44,960 nt of DNA from Candidatus Symbiothrix dinenymphae (GCA_001417715.1 BBRT01000144.1:1-44960); one strand, 5' to 3'. Positions 1 to 7,523 are shown, numbered from the stretch's first letter. Numbers and translations: made by a program. Notes: generated by a model not told the origin, from the letters alone.

Positions 1-14
1 AAAAAACGAATAAG

Positions 15-254
15 ATGTCAAAGATTTGTCAAATTACCGGAAAAAAAGCTTTGGTAGGCAACAATGTTTCGCACTCAAACCACCGCACGAAGCGTAAGTT
101 TGATGTGAATTTGTTTTCCAAAAAATTCTATTGGGTAGAGCAAAAATGCTGGGTAGTGTTGAACCTGTCAGCCAATGGATTGCGAACCATCAACAAAGTG
201 GGTTTGGATACTGCCATTAAAACGGCGGTTGAAAAAGGTTTTATTAACGTATAA
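15..254 (+). CDS. rpmB: 50S ribosomal protein L28
   Basis: Encodes 79 residues, the normal size of bacterial L28, a small protein of the large ribosomal subunit. The N-terminus [11 protein letters not shown] and the [10 protein letters not shown] segment are the family signature; the conserved Cys5 is present. It is the first gene of a ribosomal mini-operon rpmB-rpmG-DUF4295 that is common in Bacteroidetes; the spacing to rpmG is 20 bp. The promoter must lie before the window, because only 14 bases precede the start. The call rests on sequence similarity and gene order and is near certain. Confidence 0.97.
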   Translation: MSKICQITGKKALVGNNVSHSNHRTKRKFDVNLFSKKFYWVEQKCWVVLNLSANGLRTINKVGLDTAIKTAVEKGFINV

Positions 255-274
255 AAAAAAGGAGACCCTAAGAA

Positions 275-463
275 ATGGCAAAAAAAGCAAAAGGAAATCG
301 CGTTCAGGTCATCTTGGAATGCACCGAACACAAGGCAAGTGGTCTGCCGGGCACATCCCGCTACATCACCACGAAGAATAGAAAAGTAACAACGGGACGT
401 TTGGAATTGAAGAAATACAATCCCATTCTGAAAAAAATGACCGTTCATAAAGAAATTAAATAA
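275..463 (+). CDS. rpmG: 50S ribosomal protein L33
   Basis: Encodes 62 residues. The core ([10 protein letters not shown], then [10 protein letters not shown] and [16 protein letters not shown]) is that of L33. Only one cysteine is present, so this is the zinc-free (C-minus) form, lacking the two CxxC pairs of the zinc-ribbon form. The start is supported by a good Shine-Dalgarno-like GGAGA at 261-265, nine bases before the ATG, which is noteworthy in a phylum that mostly does without such sites. Lies between rpmB and a DUF4295 gene in one operon. Confidence 0.97.
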   Translation: MAKKAKGNRVQVILECTEHKASGLPGTSRYITTKNRKVTTGRLELKKYNPILKKMTVHKEIK

Positions 464-475
464 AAACGAGAAGTC

Positions 476-631
476 ATGGCAAAAAAAACCGTCGCGGGAT
501 ACCGCGAGAAGTCCGAAGGACGTTCATATTCAAAGGTGATAAAAATGGTAAAGTCGCTTAAAACAGGAGCTTACACTTTCAAAGAAGAAATGGTTCCCAA
601 CGAAGCAGTAGCCGATTATTTTAAAAAATAA
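476..631 (+). CDS. DUF4295 family small protein
   Basis: A 51-residue basic protein starting MAKKTVAGYREK and ending NEAVADYFKK. The central KVIKMVKSLKTGAYTFKEE is the hallmark of the DUF4295 family, a small Bacteroidetes protein that regularly follows rpmG. Its function is unknown to me; its constant place beside ribosomal genes and its Lys-rich composition suggest a ribosome-associated role, which is inference. It starts 12 bp after the rpmG stop and is the last gene of the operon, followed by a terminator. Confidence 0.9.
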   Translation: MAKKTVAGYREKSEGRSYSKVIKMVKSLKTGAYTFKEEMVPNEAVADYFKK

Positions 632-650
632 GTAAATAACGCTGTGGAAT

Positions 651-687
651 AACCCCAATCTGATTAAAAAAAAGGTTGGGGTTGTTT
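651..687 (+). terminator. Intrinsic terminator of the rpmB-rpmG-DUF4295 operon
   Basis: AACCCCAA at 651-658 pairs with TTGGGGTT at 676-683, an 8-bp stem with an A-rich loop, followed by GTTTGTGTG. It begins 20 bp after the DUF4295 stop. The T-run is short, so efficiency is uncertain. Confidence 0.75.
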
Positions 688-724
688 GTGTGCTTTTCAA
701 ATTTGGCATTTTGTTTGGAAAAAA

Positions 725-756
725 TTTGGTTATTAAATAAAATAGAGTTACTTTTG
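725..756 (+). promoter_or_regulatory. Promoter of the first toxin-antitoxin operon
   Basis: TACTTTTG at 749-756 matches the Bacteroidetes -7 element TAnnTTTG, and TTTG at 725-728 matches the -33 element with a 20-bp spacer. It lies about 38 bp before the antitoxin ATG at 794, so that ATG, not the upstream in-frame codon at 767, is probably the start. Confidence 0.8.
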
Positions 757-793
757 CAGAAAAGTTTTGTTCAAACAATTTAAATTTCAATTT

Positions 794-970
794 ATGGAAG
801 CTATTAAACTAAAGTATGAGGAACTATCTGAGCGTGAATCGAGAAGACAACACGTTAATCAACAACTTGAGCAGGGTATTATTCCTGAAAATTGGGTGAC
901 CGGCGATGAGTTTGTGAGGAGATGTACTGAAAACATTACCACTTTTTATAAAGAGTATGGTTTGGTATAA
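794..970 (+). CDS. Putative antitoxin of a RelE/ParE-type pair
   Basis: Encodes 58 residues beginning MEAIKLKYEELSERESRR. It is small, charged and probably helical, with no domain I can name. The identification as antitoxin comes from context: its last 14 bases overlap the start of a ParE/RelE-like toxin gene, the usual translationally coupled antitoxin-toxin arrangement, and it has its own promoter. The start at 794 is preferred over 767 because it opens with a typical ATG at a sensible distance from the TAnnTTTG element. An unrelated small regulator is possible. Confidence 0.65.
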   Translation: MEAIKLKYEELSERESRRQHVNQQLEQGIIPENWVTGDEFVRRCTENITTFYKEYGLV

Positions 971-1274
971 TCTGCAAGCCGTAGAGGATTTGTCTAATAT
1001 TCTCTATGGATTGGCATCATGGTCAAAACATCCATTGGGGATGGAACACGCATTGTTATATGTGCAAGATATTCGAGATATTTGTGACAAATTGGATGAA
1101 AAAGTGTATCACACCAAAGTTATATATGTCTCACACGCAGGTTACGGGGAATATGTTCATCGCTACAAACGAAACAAGAACACAACATGGTATATCTTAT
1201 ATAACACATACGAGCATAACATTGTTGAAATTGCAAAAATAATGAGCAATCATTTAACAATAGCAACTTTGTAG
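957..1274 (+). CDS. Putative RelE/ParE-superfamily toxin
   Basis: Encodes 105 residues with the pattern of a ParE/RelE fold: an N-terminal strand and helix (WYNLQAVEDLSNI), a middle helix (DIRDICDKLD), then basic strands (HRYKRNKNTTWYILYN) ending in NIVEIAKIMSNH. Proteins of this family are mRNA interferases or gyrase poisons; which applies here cannot be told. The ATG overlaps the antitoxin by 14 bases. The 3' end overlaps the convergent DJ-1 gene by 21 bases (1254-1274), so a full transcript of one is antisense to the end of the other. Confidence 0.68.
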   Translation: MVWYNLQAVEDLSNILYGLASWSKHPLGMEHALLYVQDIRDICDKLDEKVYHTKVIYVSHAGYGEYVHRYKRNKNTTWYILYNTYEHNIVEIAKIMSNHLTIATL

Positions 1275-1799
1275 CACTTCATCGGCTTTTGCCTGCCCTT
1301 GCAACTCTGCCACGAGTGCCAGCGCAAACTCGAATGTGTAGCCCGGACCCTTTCCGGTGATGATGTTGCCGTCTTTCACAACGCTTGCATCTGCGATTGT
1401 GGCACCTTGTAGCGTATTTTCCATGCCGGGGTAGCAGGTGGCTCGTTTGCCTTGCAGCAGCCCTAAGCCGCCAAGCACCATTGGTGCTGCACAAATCGCT
1501 GCAATTTTTTTGCCTGCTGCGGCATGTTGTTTGAGCAGATTTTTCAGACCCTCGTGGGCGTTCAAATTTTTCGTTCCGGAACCGCCGCCGGGCAATACCA
1601 GCAAATCGCCGCCGGAAAAATCCACCTCCGCAAACAGCGCGTCAGCCACCACCGGAATGCCATGCGCTCCCGACACCTGCAATGTAGCAGCAACAGAAAC
1701 AGTGGTCACATCCAAGCCACCACGCCGCAAAATATCCACCGTGCCACTTGCCTCGATTTCCTCGAAGCCATCCGCCAAAAATAAAAACACTTTTTTCAT
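1254..1799 (-). CDS. DJ-1/PfpI family protein (YajL/ThiJ-like)
   Basis: Encodes 181 residues, the standard DJ-1/ThiJ size. The N-terminal strand MKKVFLFLADGFEEIEA carries the conserved acidic residue that hydrogen-bonds the nucleophile. VLPGGGSGTKNL follows, then the nucleophile elbow AAICAAP with the conserved cysteine near residue 103. GPGYTFEFALALVAEL is the usual C-terminal motif. Members act in oxidative-stress defence, as deglycases or as chaperones; the exact activity here is not predictable. The gene is transcribed leftward, with a full REP/MITE-like element just upstream, and converges with the toxin gene. No TAnnTTTG promoter is obvious in front of it. Confidence 0.88.
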   Translation of the reverse strand: MKKVFLFLADGFEEIEASGTVDILRRGGLDVTTVSVAATLQVSGAHGIPVVADALFAEVDFSGGDLLVLPGGGSGTKNLNAHEGLKNLLKQHAAAGKKIAAICAAPMVLGGLGLLQGKRATCYPGMENTLQGATIADASVVKDGNIITGKGPGYTFEFALALVAELQGQAKADEVLQSCYC

Positions 1800-1810
1800 A
1801 TAATTTATTT

Positions 1811-1909
1811 GTCATTGTGAGCTTGACCCGCAATCCCTCGTTCTACATTGCTCTGTTGCCTAACATTCGGCTCCCTTTCAGGGGATTGCGGGTCAAGCCC
1901 GCAATGACA
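1811..1909. repeat. Full-length REP/MITE-like element (intergenic)
   Basis: About 99 bp. The left end runs GTCATTGTGAGCTTGACC-CGCAATCCC and the right end is its near-perfect inverse, GGGGATTGCGGG-TCAAGCCCGCAATGAC. Each end also contains an internal hairpin (GCGGG-CTTGA-CCCGC type). The middle (TCTACATTGCTCTG, then AACATTCGGCTCC) is shared with the copy at 17956-18056. It fills the gap between the DJ-1 gene and tonB. Confidence 0.9.
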
Positions 1910-1919
1910 GAGTAAGACA

Positions 1920-2708
1920 TCAATTCAATTTATACCTGTATGTAATTGTCCCTGTGGCATTTCCGCCGCTATTGATGGCATTGAACTTTGTTCGCTTTGC
2001 CGCGTCGATGGCTGAATTGCGCATTTGGGCGTTGCTGATGGTTGTGCCGGAGCGGATGGATGCGCTGATGACATTGCCTTGCGGGTCCACTGTGATGCTG
2101 AGGAGGATGATGCCCTCTTCCTGTGCGGAATACACGGGGCTTTGCAATACGCCGGTGCGCCCTGCCAAATTAAACGAACTTGATGACCCTTCGCCTGCTC
2201 CTGAGCCTACGGCATCGCTGCCTCTTGCGGTGCCTGAAGCCGCTGCCGCACCGTTGCCTTTGCTTCCGGCGAGTGCGTTGGCGACTTGGGTGTTTATTTT
2301 TGCGCGACTTTCAGCCTCTTTTTTTCGTTTGGCTTCCTCCTCCGCACGCCGTTTTTGCTCAGCCAATTCTGCTGCCGTTGGTGGTGGGGGCACTTCGATG
2401 GGCGAAGGCTCATCGTCGGCAATTATTGGTTTGTCGGGACTTTGCGCCGGCTGCGGATTGCTCGAATTTGCCGGTACAGGCTCCTCCGGTGCTGCAGAAG
2501 ATGACTCCGGCAGCAAATCACCCTTCGGCTCCGAAACGCCAACTTTGGGAACTTCCTTCAGTTCTTCAAAAATAGCCAAAATAGCCTCCTCCTCCGGCTT
2601 AGGCACCGCCGTAAGAAAAGCAAAAGAAAGCAAAAGAAGAAGCAGGAGCAGCAGAACTACTGCACCCGACCAACCATAAACCTCTTCTTTCGTAAACTCC
2701 TTCATCAT
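1920..2708 (-). CDS. TonB-family energy transducer
   Basis: Encodes 262 residues with the classical layout. A short cytoplasmic N-terminus is followed by one transmembrane helix (about 14-35, very Leu-rich). A Pro-rich periplasmic stretch (about 85-112) comes next, then a Glu/Ala/Lys-rich helical segment (about 113-140) and a Gly/Ser-rich linker (about 145-178). The TonB C-terminal domain (about 180-262) contains ITVDPQGNVISASIRSG and ends TITYRYKLN. The Ala/Glu/Lys helix also recalls TolA. It is the third gene of exbB-exbD-tonB and would couple the inner-membrane proton gradient to outer-membrane transporters. The gap to exbD holds a half REP element, so the operon has been invaded. Confidence 0.88.
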   Translation of the reverse strand: MMKEFTKEEVYGWSGAVVLLLLLLLLLSFAFLTAVPKPEEEAILAIFEELKEVPKVGVSEPKGDLLPESSSAAPEEPVPANSSNPQPAQSPDKPIIADDEPSPIEVPPPPTAAELAEQKRRAEEEAKRKKEAESRAKINTQVANALAGSKGNGAAAASGTARGSDAVGSGAGEGSSSSFNLAGRTGVLQSPVYSAQEEGIILLSITVDPQGNVISASIRSGTTISNAQMRNSAIDAAKRTKFNAINSGGNATGTITYRYKLN

Positions 2709-2725
2709 TCTAACTCATAATATTT

Positions 2726-2766
2726 GTCATTGCGGGCTTGACCCGCAATCCCTCATTCTACATTGC
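2726..2766. repeat. Half copy of the REP/MITE-like element
   Basis: Contains one arm, GTCATTGCGGG-CTTGACCCGCAATCCC, followed by TCATTCTACATTGCTC as in the left half of the full copies at 1811 and 17956. The right arm is missing. It sits between exbD and tonB in the middle of an operon. Confidence 0.88.
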
Positions 2767-3174
2767 TCAATGTGGTCGCGTCACCAAAATCATCTTGAAA
2801 TGATTTTGATTGGCAATATCCAACAATTTCACCACTTCCGCGTATGGAATTGTCTCGTCGGCATAGAGCGCGACATACATCTCATTATTTTGGGCGTAGC
2901 ACTTTTGCAAAAAAGGCACGATGTCGTCAAAATTGACCCGTTTTTCTTTTTCCCTGTCGTATGCCACATAATAACGGAGGTTTTTGTCGATTGTCACGCG
3001 CGAAAGTGGCTTGGCAGATGTCTGCTGGGCACTTTGGGGCAACATCACCTTGATGGCGTTCGGCGTCACCACCGTGGACGTAATCATGAAAAATATGAGC
3101 AACAAAAAAATCATATCCGTCATGGACGACATATTGAACTCCGCAGTCAGTTTGTTTTTTCTCTTAATTCCCAT
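2767..3174 (-). CDS. exbD: ExbD/TolR family biopolymer transport protein
   Basis: Encodes 135 residues. The cytoplasmic N-terminus MGIKRKNKLTAEFNMSSMTD leads into one transmembrane helix (about 21-37). Asp20 at the start of the helix is the conserved proton-path residue of ExbD/TolR. A small periplasmic domain (about 55-135) follows, with the usual VTIDKNLRYY and IPYAEVVKLLDIANQ motifs. With ExbB it forms the proton-driven motor for the TonB protein encoded downstream. It starts 14 bp after the exbB stop. Confidence 0.93.
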   Translation of the reverse strand: MGIKRKNKLTAEFNMSSMTDMIFLLLIFFMITSTVVTPNAIKVMLPQSAQQTSAKPLSRVTIDKNLRYYVAYDREKEKRVNFDDIVPFLQKCYAQNNEMYVALYADETIPYAEVVKLLDIANQNHFKMILVTRPH

Positions 3175-3188
3175 CTGTTCAATGTTTT

Positions 3189-4007
3189 TTATTCATCGTC
3201 TTCTGTTAATTCCCGTGACTGCCGAACGGGTCTGGATTCGGGCTTAGGAACCACAAATGCGGGCTGCTGCATGGTCACAAACCCTCTGGAATGTTCCGAC
3301 ACTTTGGCGACTTCCGTTTCGTTCACAATATCCATGAAATCCATAATTTGCGAATCCATCTTGGTAGTTACCACATTTAACTTGGCTTGCAGGAAGTTGT
3401 ACAAAAACAGTGCGGGAATACCCACAAACAAACCGGCAACAGTGGTTACAAGTGCTTCGTAAATGCCTGACGACAAGTTAGTTATGTCTACATTGCTACC
3501 GGCGTTTGCCATCGCAAAAAAAGCTTTGACCATCCCGGTCACGGTTCCGAAAAAGCCCAGCATCGGCGCAACAGCAGCCGTGGTCGCCACCCAGAAAAAG
3601 CCCTTTTCCAGCTTGGAAATTTCGATAGCCCCTTGATTTTCAATGGCAAACAGGATGTCGCTCGCCGGATGTCCGATGCGCTGCAACCCTTTTTCCACCA
3701 TCCGCGAATAGGGCGTGTCATTGCGCTTGCACAATTTGGAGGCAGCCTCCACATTGCCCTCATGCAGATAGTCGTTGATACGCGACATAAACGTGATGTC
3801 TTTTTGCGACACCTTATTAATCACCATGATGCGCTCGATAAAGATAGCGACGGACACCAGCAACAGGAGCAGAATCGGCACCATAATCCAACCCCCCTTA
3901 GTCGCTAACTCAAGGATGTTCATCTTCACTTCCACCACAGGTATCTGTGCCTCCACTTCTGTGGCAAATCCCTCTGCCTGTGCCTGAATAAAACCTAATA
4001 TGTTCAT
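3189..4007 (-). CDS. exbB: ExbB/TolQ/MotA family proton channel
   Basis: Encodes 272 residues with three transmembrane helices (about 41-58, 137-163 and 184-206). The conserved core is present: GFFWVATTAAVAPMLGFFGT, then GIYEALVTTVAGL. The first 28 residues are an extra N-terminal stretch; an internal start at Met29 (MNILELATKGG) is possible and would give a protein nearer the usual length. First gene of the exbB-exbD-tonB operon, with a TAnnTTTG promoter at 4027-4034 directly after a heptamer array. The acidic C-terminal tail (ELTEDDE) is cytoplasmic. Confidence 0.93.
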   Translation of the reverse strand: MNILGFIQAQAEGFATEVEAQIPVVEVKMNILELATKGGWIMVPILLLLLVSVAIFIERIMVINKVSQKDITFMSRINDYLHEGNVEAASKLCKRNDTPYSRMVEKGLQRIGHPASDILFAIENQGAIEISKLEKGFFWVATTAAVAPMLGFFGTVTGMVKAFFAMANAGSNVDITNLSSGIYEALVTTVAGLFVGIPALFLYNFLQAKLNVVTTKMDSQIMDFMDIVNETEVAKVSEHSRGFVTMQQPAFVVPKPESRPVRQSRELTEDDE

Positions 4008-4026
4008 ACGATTTAAAATTTTTGTG

Positions 4027-4034
4027 CAAAGGTA
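4027..4034 (-). promoter_or_regulatory. -7 element of the exbB promoter
   Basis: Minus-strand TACCTTTG, preceded by ATTTCG and by the TCATAAC array at 4042-4076. There is no TTTG at -33; the array occupies that place. The TTTCGTACCTTTGC context recurs at rplS, tRNA-Leu and rimO. Confidence 0.78.
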
Positions 4035-4041
4035 CGAAATA

Positions 4042-4076
4042 GTTATGAGTTATGAGTTATGAATTATGAATTATGA
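4042..4076. repeat. Heptamer array, (G/A)TTATGA x5
   Basis: Five tandem 7-bp units: GTTATGA three times and ATTATGA twice (TCATAAC/TCATAAT on the minus strand). The minus-strand copy supplies the last two residues and the stop codon of queF (AAC TCA TAA) and runs up to the exbB promoter. Confidence 0.95.
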
Positions 4077-4556
4077 GTTTTTTTTCCACGGGAGGTTACC
4101 GGACGGCTCGCGGGAGGTTTCAAACAGCCGCTTTTTTGCCAACCCTTCGTACTCGGTGCCGGGCTGACCATAATTGCAGTAAGGCTCGATGCTGATGCCG
4201 CCGCGTGGGGTGAAAAAGCCTGTTACTTCGATGTATTTGGGCTGCATCAGGCGCACCAAATCGTTGAGGATGATGTTTACGCAATCTTCGTGGAAAGCTC
4301 CGTGGTTGCGAAAACTGAACAGATAGAGCTTCAAACTCTTGCTCTCCACCATCTTGACGGCGGGGATGTAGTCGATGCGGATGGTCGCAAAGTCGGGCTG
4401 CCCGGTGATGGGGCACAGGCTTGTGAACTCCGGACAGTTGAGGCGCACCCAATAGTCGCGCTCAAAGTGCTTGTTATCAAATGTTTCCAGCACCTCCGGC
4501 GCATAATTTTGTGCGTATGCTGTTTTGTTGCCTAATGACTTTAAATTGTAATCCAT
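4071..4556 (-). CDS. queF: NADPH-dependent 7-cyano-7-deazaguanine reductase
   Basis: Encodes 161 residues, the size of the short (unimodular, YkvM-type) QueF. It reduces preQ0 to preQ1 in queuosine biosynthesis. Visible motifs are [11 protein letters not shown] with the catalytic Cys48 and Asp55, the NADPH-binding QueF motif ESKSLKLY at 71-78, and FHE at 88-90. Its ATG lies inside an AACAGGATG repeat that it shares with the end of the upstream acyltransferase gene 21 bp away, so the two are probably co-transcribed. Its final codons and stop (NS*) are contributed by the heptamer array at 4042-4076. Confidence 0.95.
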   Translation of the reverse strand: MDYNLKSLGNKTAYAQNYAPEVLETFDNKHFERDYWVRLNCPEFTSLCPITGQPDFATIRIDYIPAVKMVESKSLKLYLFSFRNHGAFHEDCVNIILNDLVRLMQPKYIEVTGFFTPRGGISIEPYCNYGQPGTEYEGLAKKRLFETSREPSGNLPWKKNS

Positions 4557-4612
4557 CCTGTTAATTAATTCATCCTGTTAATCCTTTAATCTTGAAAATC
4601 CTGATTCAGACA
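4554..4612. repeat. AACAGGATG-type repeat spanning the acyltransferase/queF junction
   Basis: On the minus strand the stretch reads CAGGATTTTC-AAGATTAAAGG, then ATTAACAGGATGAATT and again ATTAACAGGATGGATT. The 12-bp core occurs twice about 17 bp apart. It encodes the last residues of the acyltransferase (SGFSRLKD) and supplies the queF start codon. From memory, similar CAGGATTAACAGG-type sequences are scattered in many bacterial genomes; not checked here. Confidence 0.7.
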
Positions 4613-5621
4613 TTCTCCGCCGTGCTTGGCGGCGGTCGTGCACCTTGCTGATAAAGTTGAGAAGGTGTTGCCGCAGCTTTTTTGTGGGGTTTTCGTTCAA
4701 AAATGACTGGATGTGGCGCAACCTTTTTTCTTCAAAAATATCTTCGATAGTCACCAAAATGCCTGTTTCTTCCACCTTGCCAAATTCTTCGTTGATAGCC
4801 GTTCCGAACACGCGCATTGTGGGCGAGAGGTTCATGTAGGCACTCACTAAGGGCGGGATGTTGACATTGTGTTTGCGCACTTCGGTGTTGAGAATTTTGT
4901 AATCGTCCTTGTAATTGTCCTTTAAGAACATTTGTGCGAGGTTTTTTTCGTCCATATTAGTGATTAACGGCATGATGGGAGTGACCAAATTGTCTTTGTC
5001 TGCAAAATATTTGTTGAGAAAAAACAAAATCAGATTGCGCGCTTCGGTGTTGTAAGAGCCATACATCGTCACTTTTCCGAAGAAATAGCGCAAATCGGGG
5101 TCGATGACCGAAAGCGCACCCAACCCGTCCCAGAGATTGTCCAACGCGAACAGTCCTTTGGTGCCAAACAAGCCCGCCTGATAGTCCAAAGACACAAACG
5201 AGCGTCCCAACTCAACCGTGGCGGGCAGATATTGCTCGATGAATTGGGGTGAAAAGGTGAACAATTCGCAGGTCGCGATATTATCCGGCTGCCCGTTGGC
5301 ATCAAATGTAACCTCATTGCCGCATCGAAAGCGATAGCCGCCAATAATTTGTTCTGCCTGCGGGTCCCAGACAATCAACTGACGGTAAGGTGTTTCCATC
5401 GTGTCGAAGTGGTCAATATCCACCGCTTTGCCTGTTCCACCACCATAATAGCGGAACGCAATTTCGCGCAAACGCCCCACTTCCTGCATCAAATTGGGTG
5501 CATTGCGGGCTGTGAACAGGTAAATTTCATTACCCGACTTGTTAGTCTTCCGAAAAAGTTTGTCGGCAGTCAATTCCGACTTAATCACCTCCTTGGGGAG
5601 GGCAGGGATAATCTCTTCCAT
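4578..5621 (-). CDS. GNAT-like N-acyltransferase (OlsB/GlsB-type lipid synthesis candidate)
   Basis: Encodes 347 residues without signal peptide or membrane helix. The central region has the features of the OlsB/hemolysin-type acyltransferases: EVGRLREIAFRYYGGGTG, then VWDPQAEQIIGGYRF, then ELGRSFVSLDYQ. In Bacteroidetes relatives of this group (GlsB) N-acylate glycine to make glycine lipids, normally with a GlsA partner; no GlsA-like gene is nearby, so the substrate is not settled. The last ten codons come from a dispersed repeat. Promoter TACCTTTG at 5675-5682; queF follows 21 bp downstream. Confidence 0.72.
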   Translation of the reverse strand: MEEIIPALPKEVIKSELTADKLFRKTNKSGNEIYLFTARNAPNLMQEVGRLREIAFRYYGGGTGKAVDIDHFDTMETPYRQLIVWDPQAEQIIGGYRFRCGNEVTFDANGQPDNIATCELFTFSPQFIEQYLPATVELGRSFVSLDYQAGLFGTKGLFALDNLWDGLGALSVIDPDLRYFFGKVTMYGSYNTEARNLILFFLNKYFADKDNLVTPIMPLITNMDEKNLAQMFLKDNYKDDYKILNTEVRKHNVNIPPLVSAYMNLSPTMRVFGTAINEEFGKVEETGILVTIEDIFEEKRLRHIQSFLNENPTKKLRQHLLNFISKVHDRRQARRRMSESGFSRLKD

Positions 5622-5674
5622 CTTTTCAATTATGAATTACGTCTATTACGTCAGTAGAAAATCATTACTGCCCG

Positions 5675-5682
5675 CAAAGGTA
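5675..5682 (-). promoter_or_regulatory. -7 element of the acyltransferase-queF promoter
   Basis: Minus-strand TACCTTTG about 54 bp before the ATG at 5621. Confidence 0.72.
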
Positions 5683-5739
5683 CGACAAAAATTTAAAACT
5701 GAAAATAATAGCACCTCAAAAAAAAATCCGCGATGAGTG

Positions 5740-6945
5740 TTATTTTGCTTTTTTGATTTTCCGCTCCAAGTCTTTGACTTTTTCGCCCTCCGCTTGTTTT
5801 CGCACGATGGCTTTTTGCCATTCTACGATTGCCTGAGCCGTGTTTCCGAGGGCGTGCAGGATGTCGCCATAGTGTTCAAACAGTTCGCTTGATGGTTCCG
5901 GTGACTTGCTGATTGCCGATTCGATGTAGAATTTTGCCAGATTGTAATTGCCTTTTTGAAAAAGCACCCACGCATACGTGTCGATGTAAGTGCCGTTATT
6001 GGGTTGCTGGCGAACAACTTCCGAAGCCATCCGCTCGGCTTTGTCCAAATCCATTTTGAGCAACGAAAGATAATAGGCATAGTTATTCAGCGCAGAAATA
6101 TTGTGCGGATTGGCTTCCAACGCGAGTTCAAATGCCTCAAACGCCTTTTTCTTGTTGCCCTGCCGGTAATAAATATCGCCCATTTGCTCTAAAAAACTGG
6201 ACTGCATCTCTCGGTCATCCTCATCCGCCACAGCCAACCCGGCCGAATAAACTTTCAGTGCCGCCTTCAAATTGTGCCCAAGCAAATAGCTCATCCCCTT
6301 GTAAAAATAAAATTCAGCCACATTGGGAAACTGCTGCAATGCACTGTCGCAAAGTGCCGCCACACTCGTAGCATCTGCCTCACGGATAGCAATTTGCAAC
6401 AACTGCAACCAGGCAACAATATCATCCGGAACGGTTTTTGTCAGTTCGTAATACTGCGCTTTGGCTTCAGCAATTTTGCCCTGCGAAAGCAAATAATCGC
6501 CGCTCAACCGCAACGCATAATAGCCATATTCCGGCTTGTCGGGACGTGCTTTTGCCAATTCCCGGTACAAGGCAATAGCCTGTTCATACTGCTTTGTAGC
6601 GTGATACAACTCGGCTAATTCCGATTTATAACTCTGATTGTCAGGCTGATAAGCATAAGCCTGTTTCAAAGAGGCCAATGCCCGCTCGGGGTCCTGGAGC
6701 AACACATAATAATGCGACAACTCATACCACGCCACCGCCGAAGTAGAATCCAATTTCAAGGACTGCTGCAAAGCCTCAAACGCCTCCTCAAAGTCCTCCT
6801 GATATTTCAACCGAAGCGACTCAACAAAAAGCGAATCAGACAAAAACTTGCCCCGCGAAAACAAAGATTGCGCCACAACAACCTCATCCGCCAACACCCC
6901 CCCGCAAAAAACAAACAAAAAAACAAAAAAACCAACCTTTCTCAT
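5740..6945 (-). CDS. Exported tetratricopeptide-repeat protein
   Basis: Encodes 401 residues from the ATG at 6945; the longer frame to 6972 opens with TTG and is less likely. A signal peptide is clear (MRKVGFFVFLFVFCGGVLA). The rest is a run of TPR units, for example AWYELSHYYVLLQDPERAL, EQMGDIYYRQGNKKKAFEAF and ALNNYAYYLSLLKMDLDKA, so a periplasmic helical scaffold is expected. It lies downstream of dut, as a TPR gene often does in Bacteroidales, and is probably read from the rplS promoter. A heptamer array separates it from dut. Confidence 0.85.
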   Translation of the reverse strand: MRKVGFFVFLFVFCGGVLADEVVVAQSLFSRGKFLSDSLFVESLRLKYQEDFEEAFEALQQSLKLDSTSAVAWYELSHYYVLLQDPERALASLKQAYAYQPDNQSYKSELAELYHATKQYEQAIALYRELAKARPDKPEYGYYALRLSGDYLLSQGKIAEAKAQYYELTKTVPDDIVAWLQLLQIAIREADATSVAALCDSALQQFPNVAEFYFYKGMSYLLGHNLKAALKVYSAGLAVADEDDREMQSSFLEQMGDIYYRQGNKKKAFEAFELALEANPHNISALNNYAYYLSLLKMDLDKAERMASEVVRQQPNNGTYIDTYAWVLFQKGNYNLAKFYIESAISKSPEPSSELFEHYGDILHALGNTAQAIVEWQKAIVRKQAEGEKVKDLERKIKKAK

Positions 6946-6976
6946 AACTAAAAACCGCAAAAAAAAACTCAACCCG

Positions 6977-7006
6977 CTAAACTCTAAACTCTATACTCTA
7001 AACTCT
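6977..7006. repeat. Heptamer array, TCTAAAC family
   Basis: About four tandem units, TCTAAAC with one TCTATAC. It abuts the dut stop codon at 7006-7008 on the minus strand, where it reads GTTTAGA. Confidence 0.93.
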
Positions 7007-7440
7007 CAAAGAACCCCCGTATGCCCAAACCCGCCAACACCGCGCTCACTCAATGCGAGCTCCTCAACCGCCTGCCATTCAACACGTTCGTGCTTGGCAA
7101 CCACCATTTGGCAGATGCGCTCGCCGTCCGTGATGGTAAACGGCTCTTTCGACAGATTGATGACAATCACCTTGATTTCGCCGCGATAATCGGCATCAAT
7201 CGTACCCGGCGAATTGACCAACGAAATGCCAAACTTAATCGCCAACCCACTTCTCGGGCGAATTTGCGCCTCATAGCCAACAGGCAATTCGATGAAAAGA
7301 CCGGTCGGCACCAGCATACGCTCCAACGACCCCAACACAATAGGCGCATCAATATTAGCCCGCAAATCAAGCCCTGCTGAGTGCAATGTTTCGTACTCCG
7401 GCAGGGCATGCCTCGATTTATTTATAACCTTAACCTTCAT
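7006..7440 (-). CDS. dut: dUTP diphosphatase
   Basis: Encodes 144 residues, a typical trimeric dUTPase that hydrolyses dUTP to dUMP. All five motifs are present: SAGLDLRA (21-28), RPRSGLA (61-67), [14 protein letters not shown] (about 76-89, with the catalytic Asp), GERICQM and the C-terminal [10 protein letters not shown]. It sits between rplS and the TPR gene. Both flanks are heptamer arrays: the GTTACCA hairpin upstream (three bases beyond the ATG) and the TCTAAAC array exactly at the stop. Confidence 0.96.
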   Translation of the reverse strand: MKVKVINKSRHALPEYETLHSAGLDLRANIDAPIVLGSLERMLVPTGLFIELPVGYEAQIRPRSGLAIKFGISLVNSPGTIDADYRGEIKVIVINLSKEPFTITDGERICQMVVAKHERVEWQAVEELALSERGVGGFGHTGVL

Positions 7441-7448
7441 GCAGTTAC

Positions 7449-7523
7449 CATTTACCAGTTACCAGTTACCAGTTACCAGATCCGTCATAATGTTGGTAAC
7501 TGGTAACTGGTAACTGGTAACTG
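7449..7523. repeat. Inverted heptamer arrays forming a 30-bp hairpin
   Basis: Left arm 7449-7478 is four GTTACCA-type units and right arm 7494-7523 is four TGGTAAC units. They match at 29 of 30 positions with a 15-nt spacer. It fills the gap between the rplS stop (7524-7526) and the dut start. In RNA it would form a long stable hairpin right after rplS, without a T-run. Confidence 0.95.

Noticed and set aside
1954..2679. A 241-codon open frame on the plus strand opposite tonB
   Set aside because: It is the antisense shadow of a GC-rich, Pro/Ala-rich gene; it has no promoter and no recognisable protein features.
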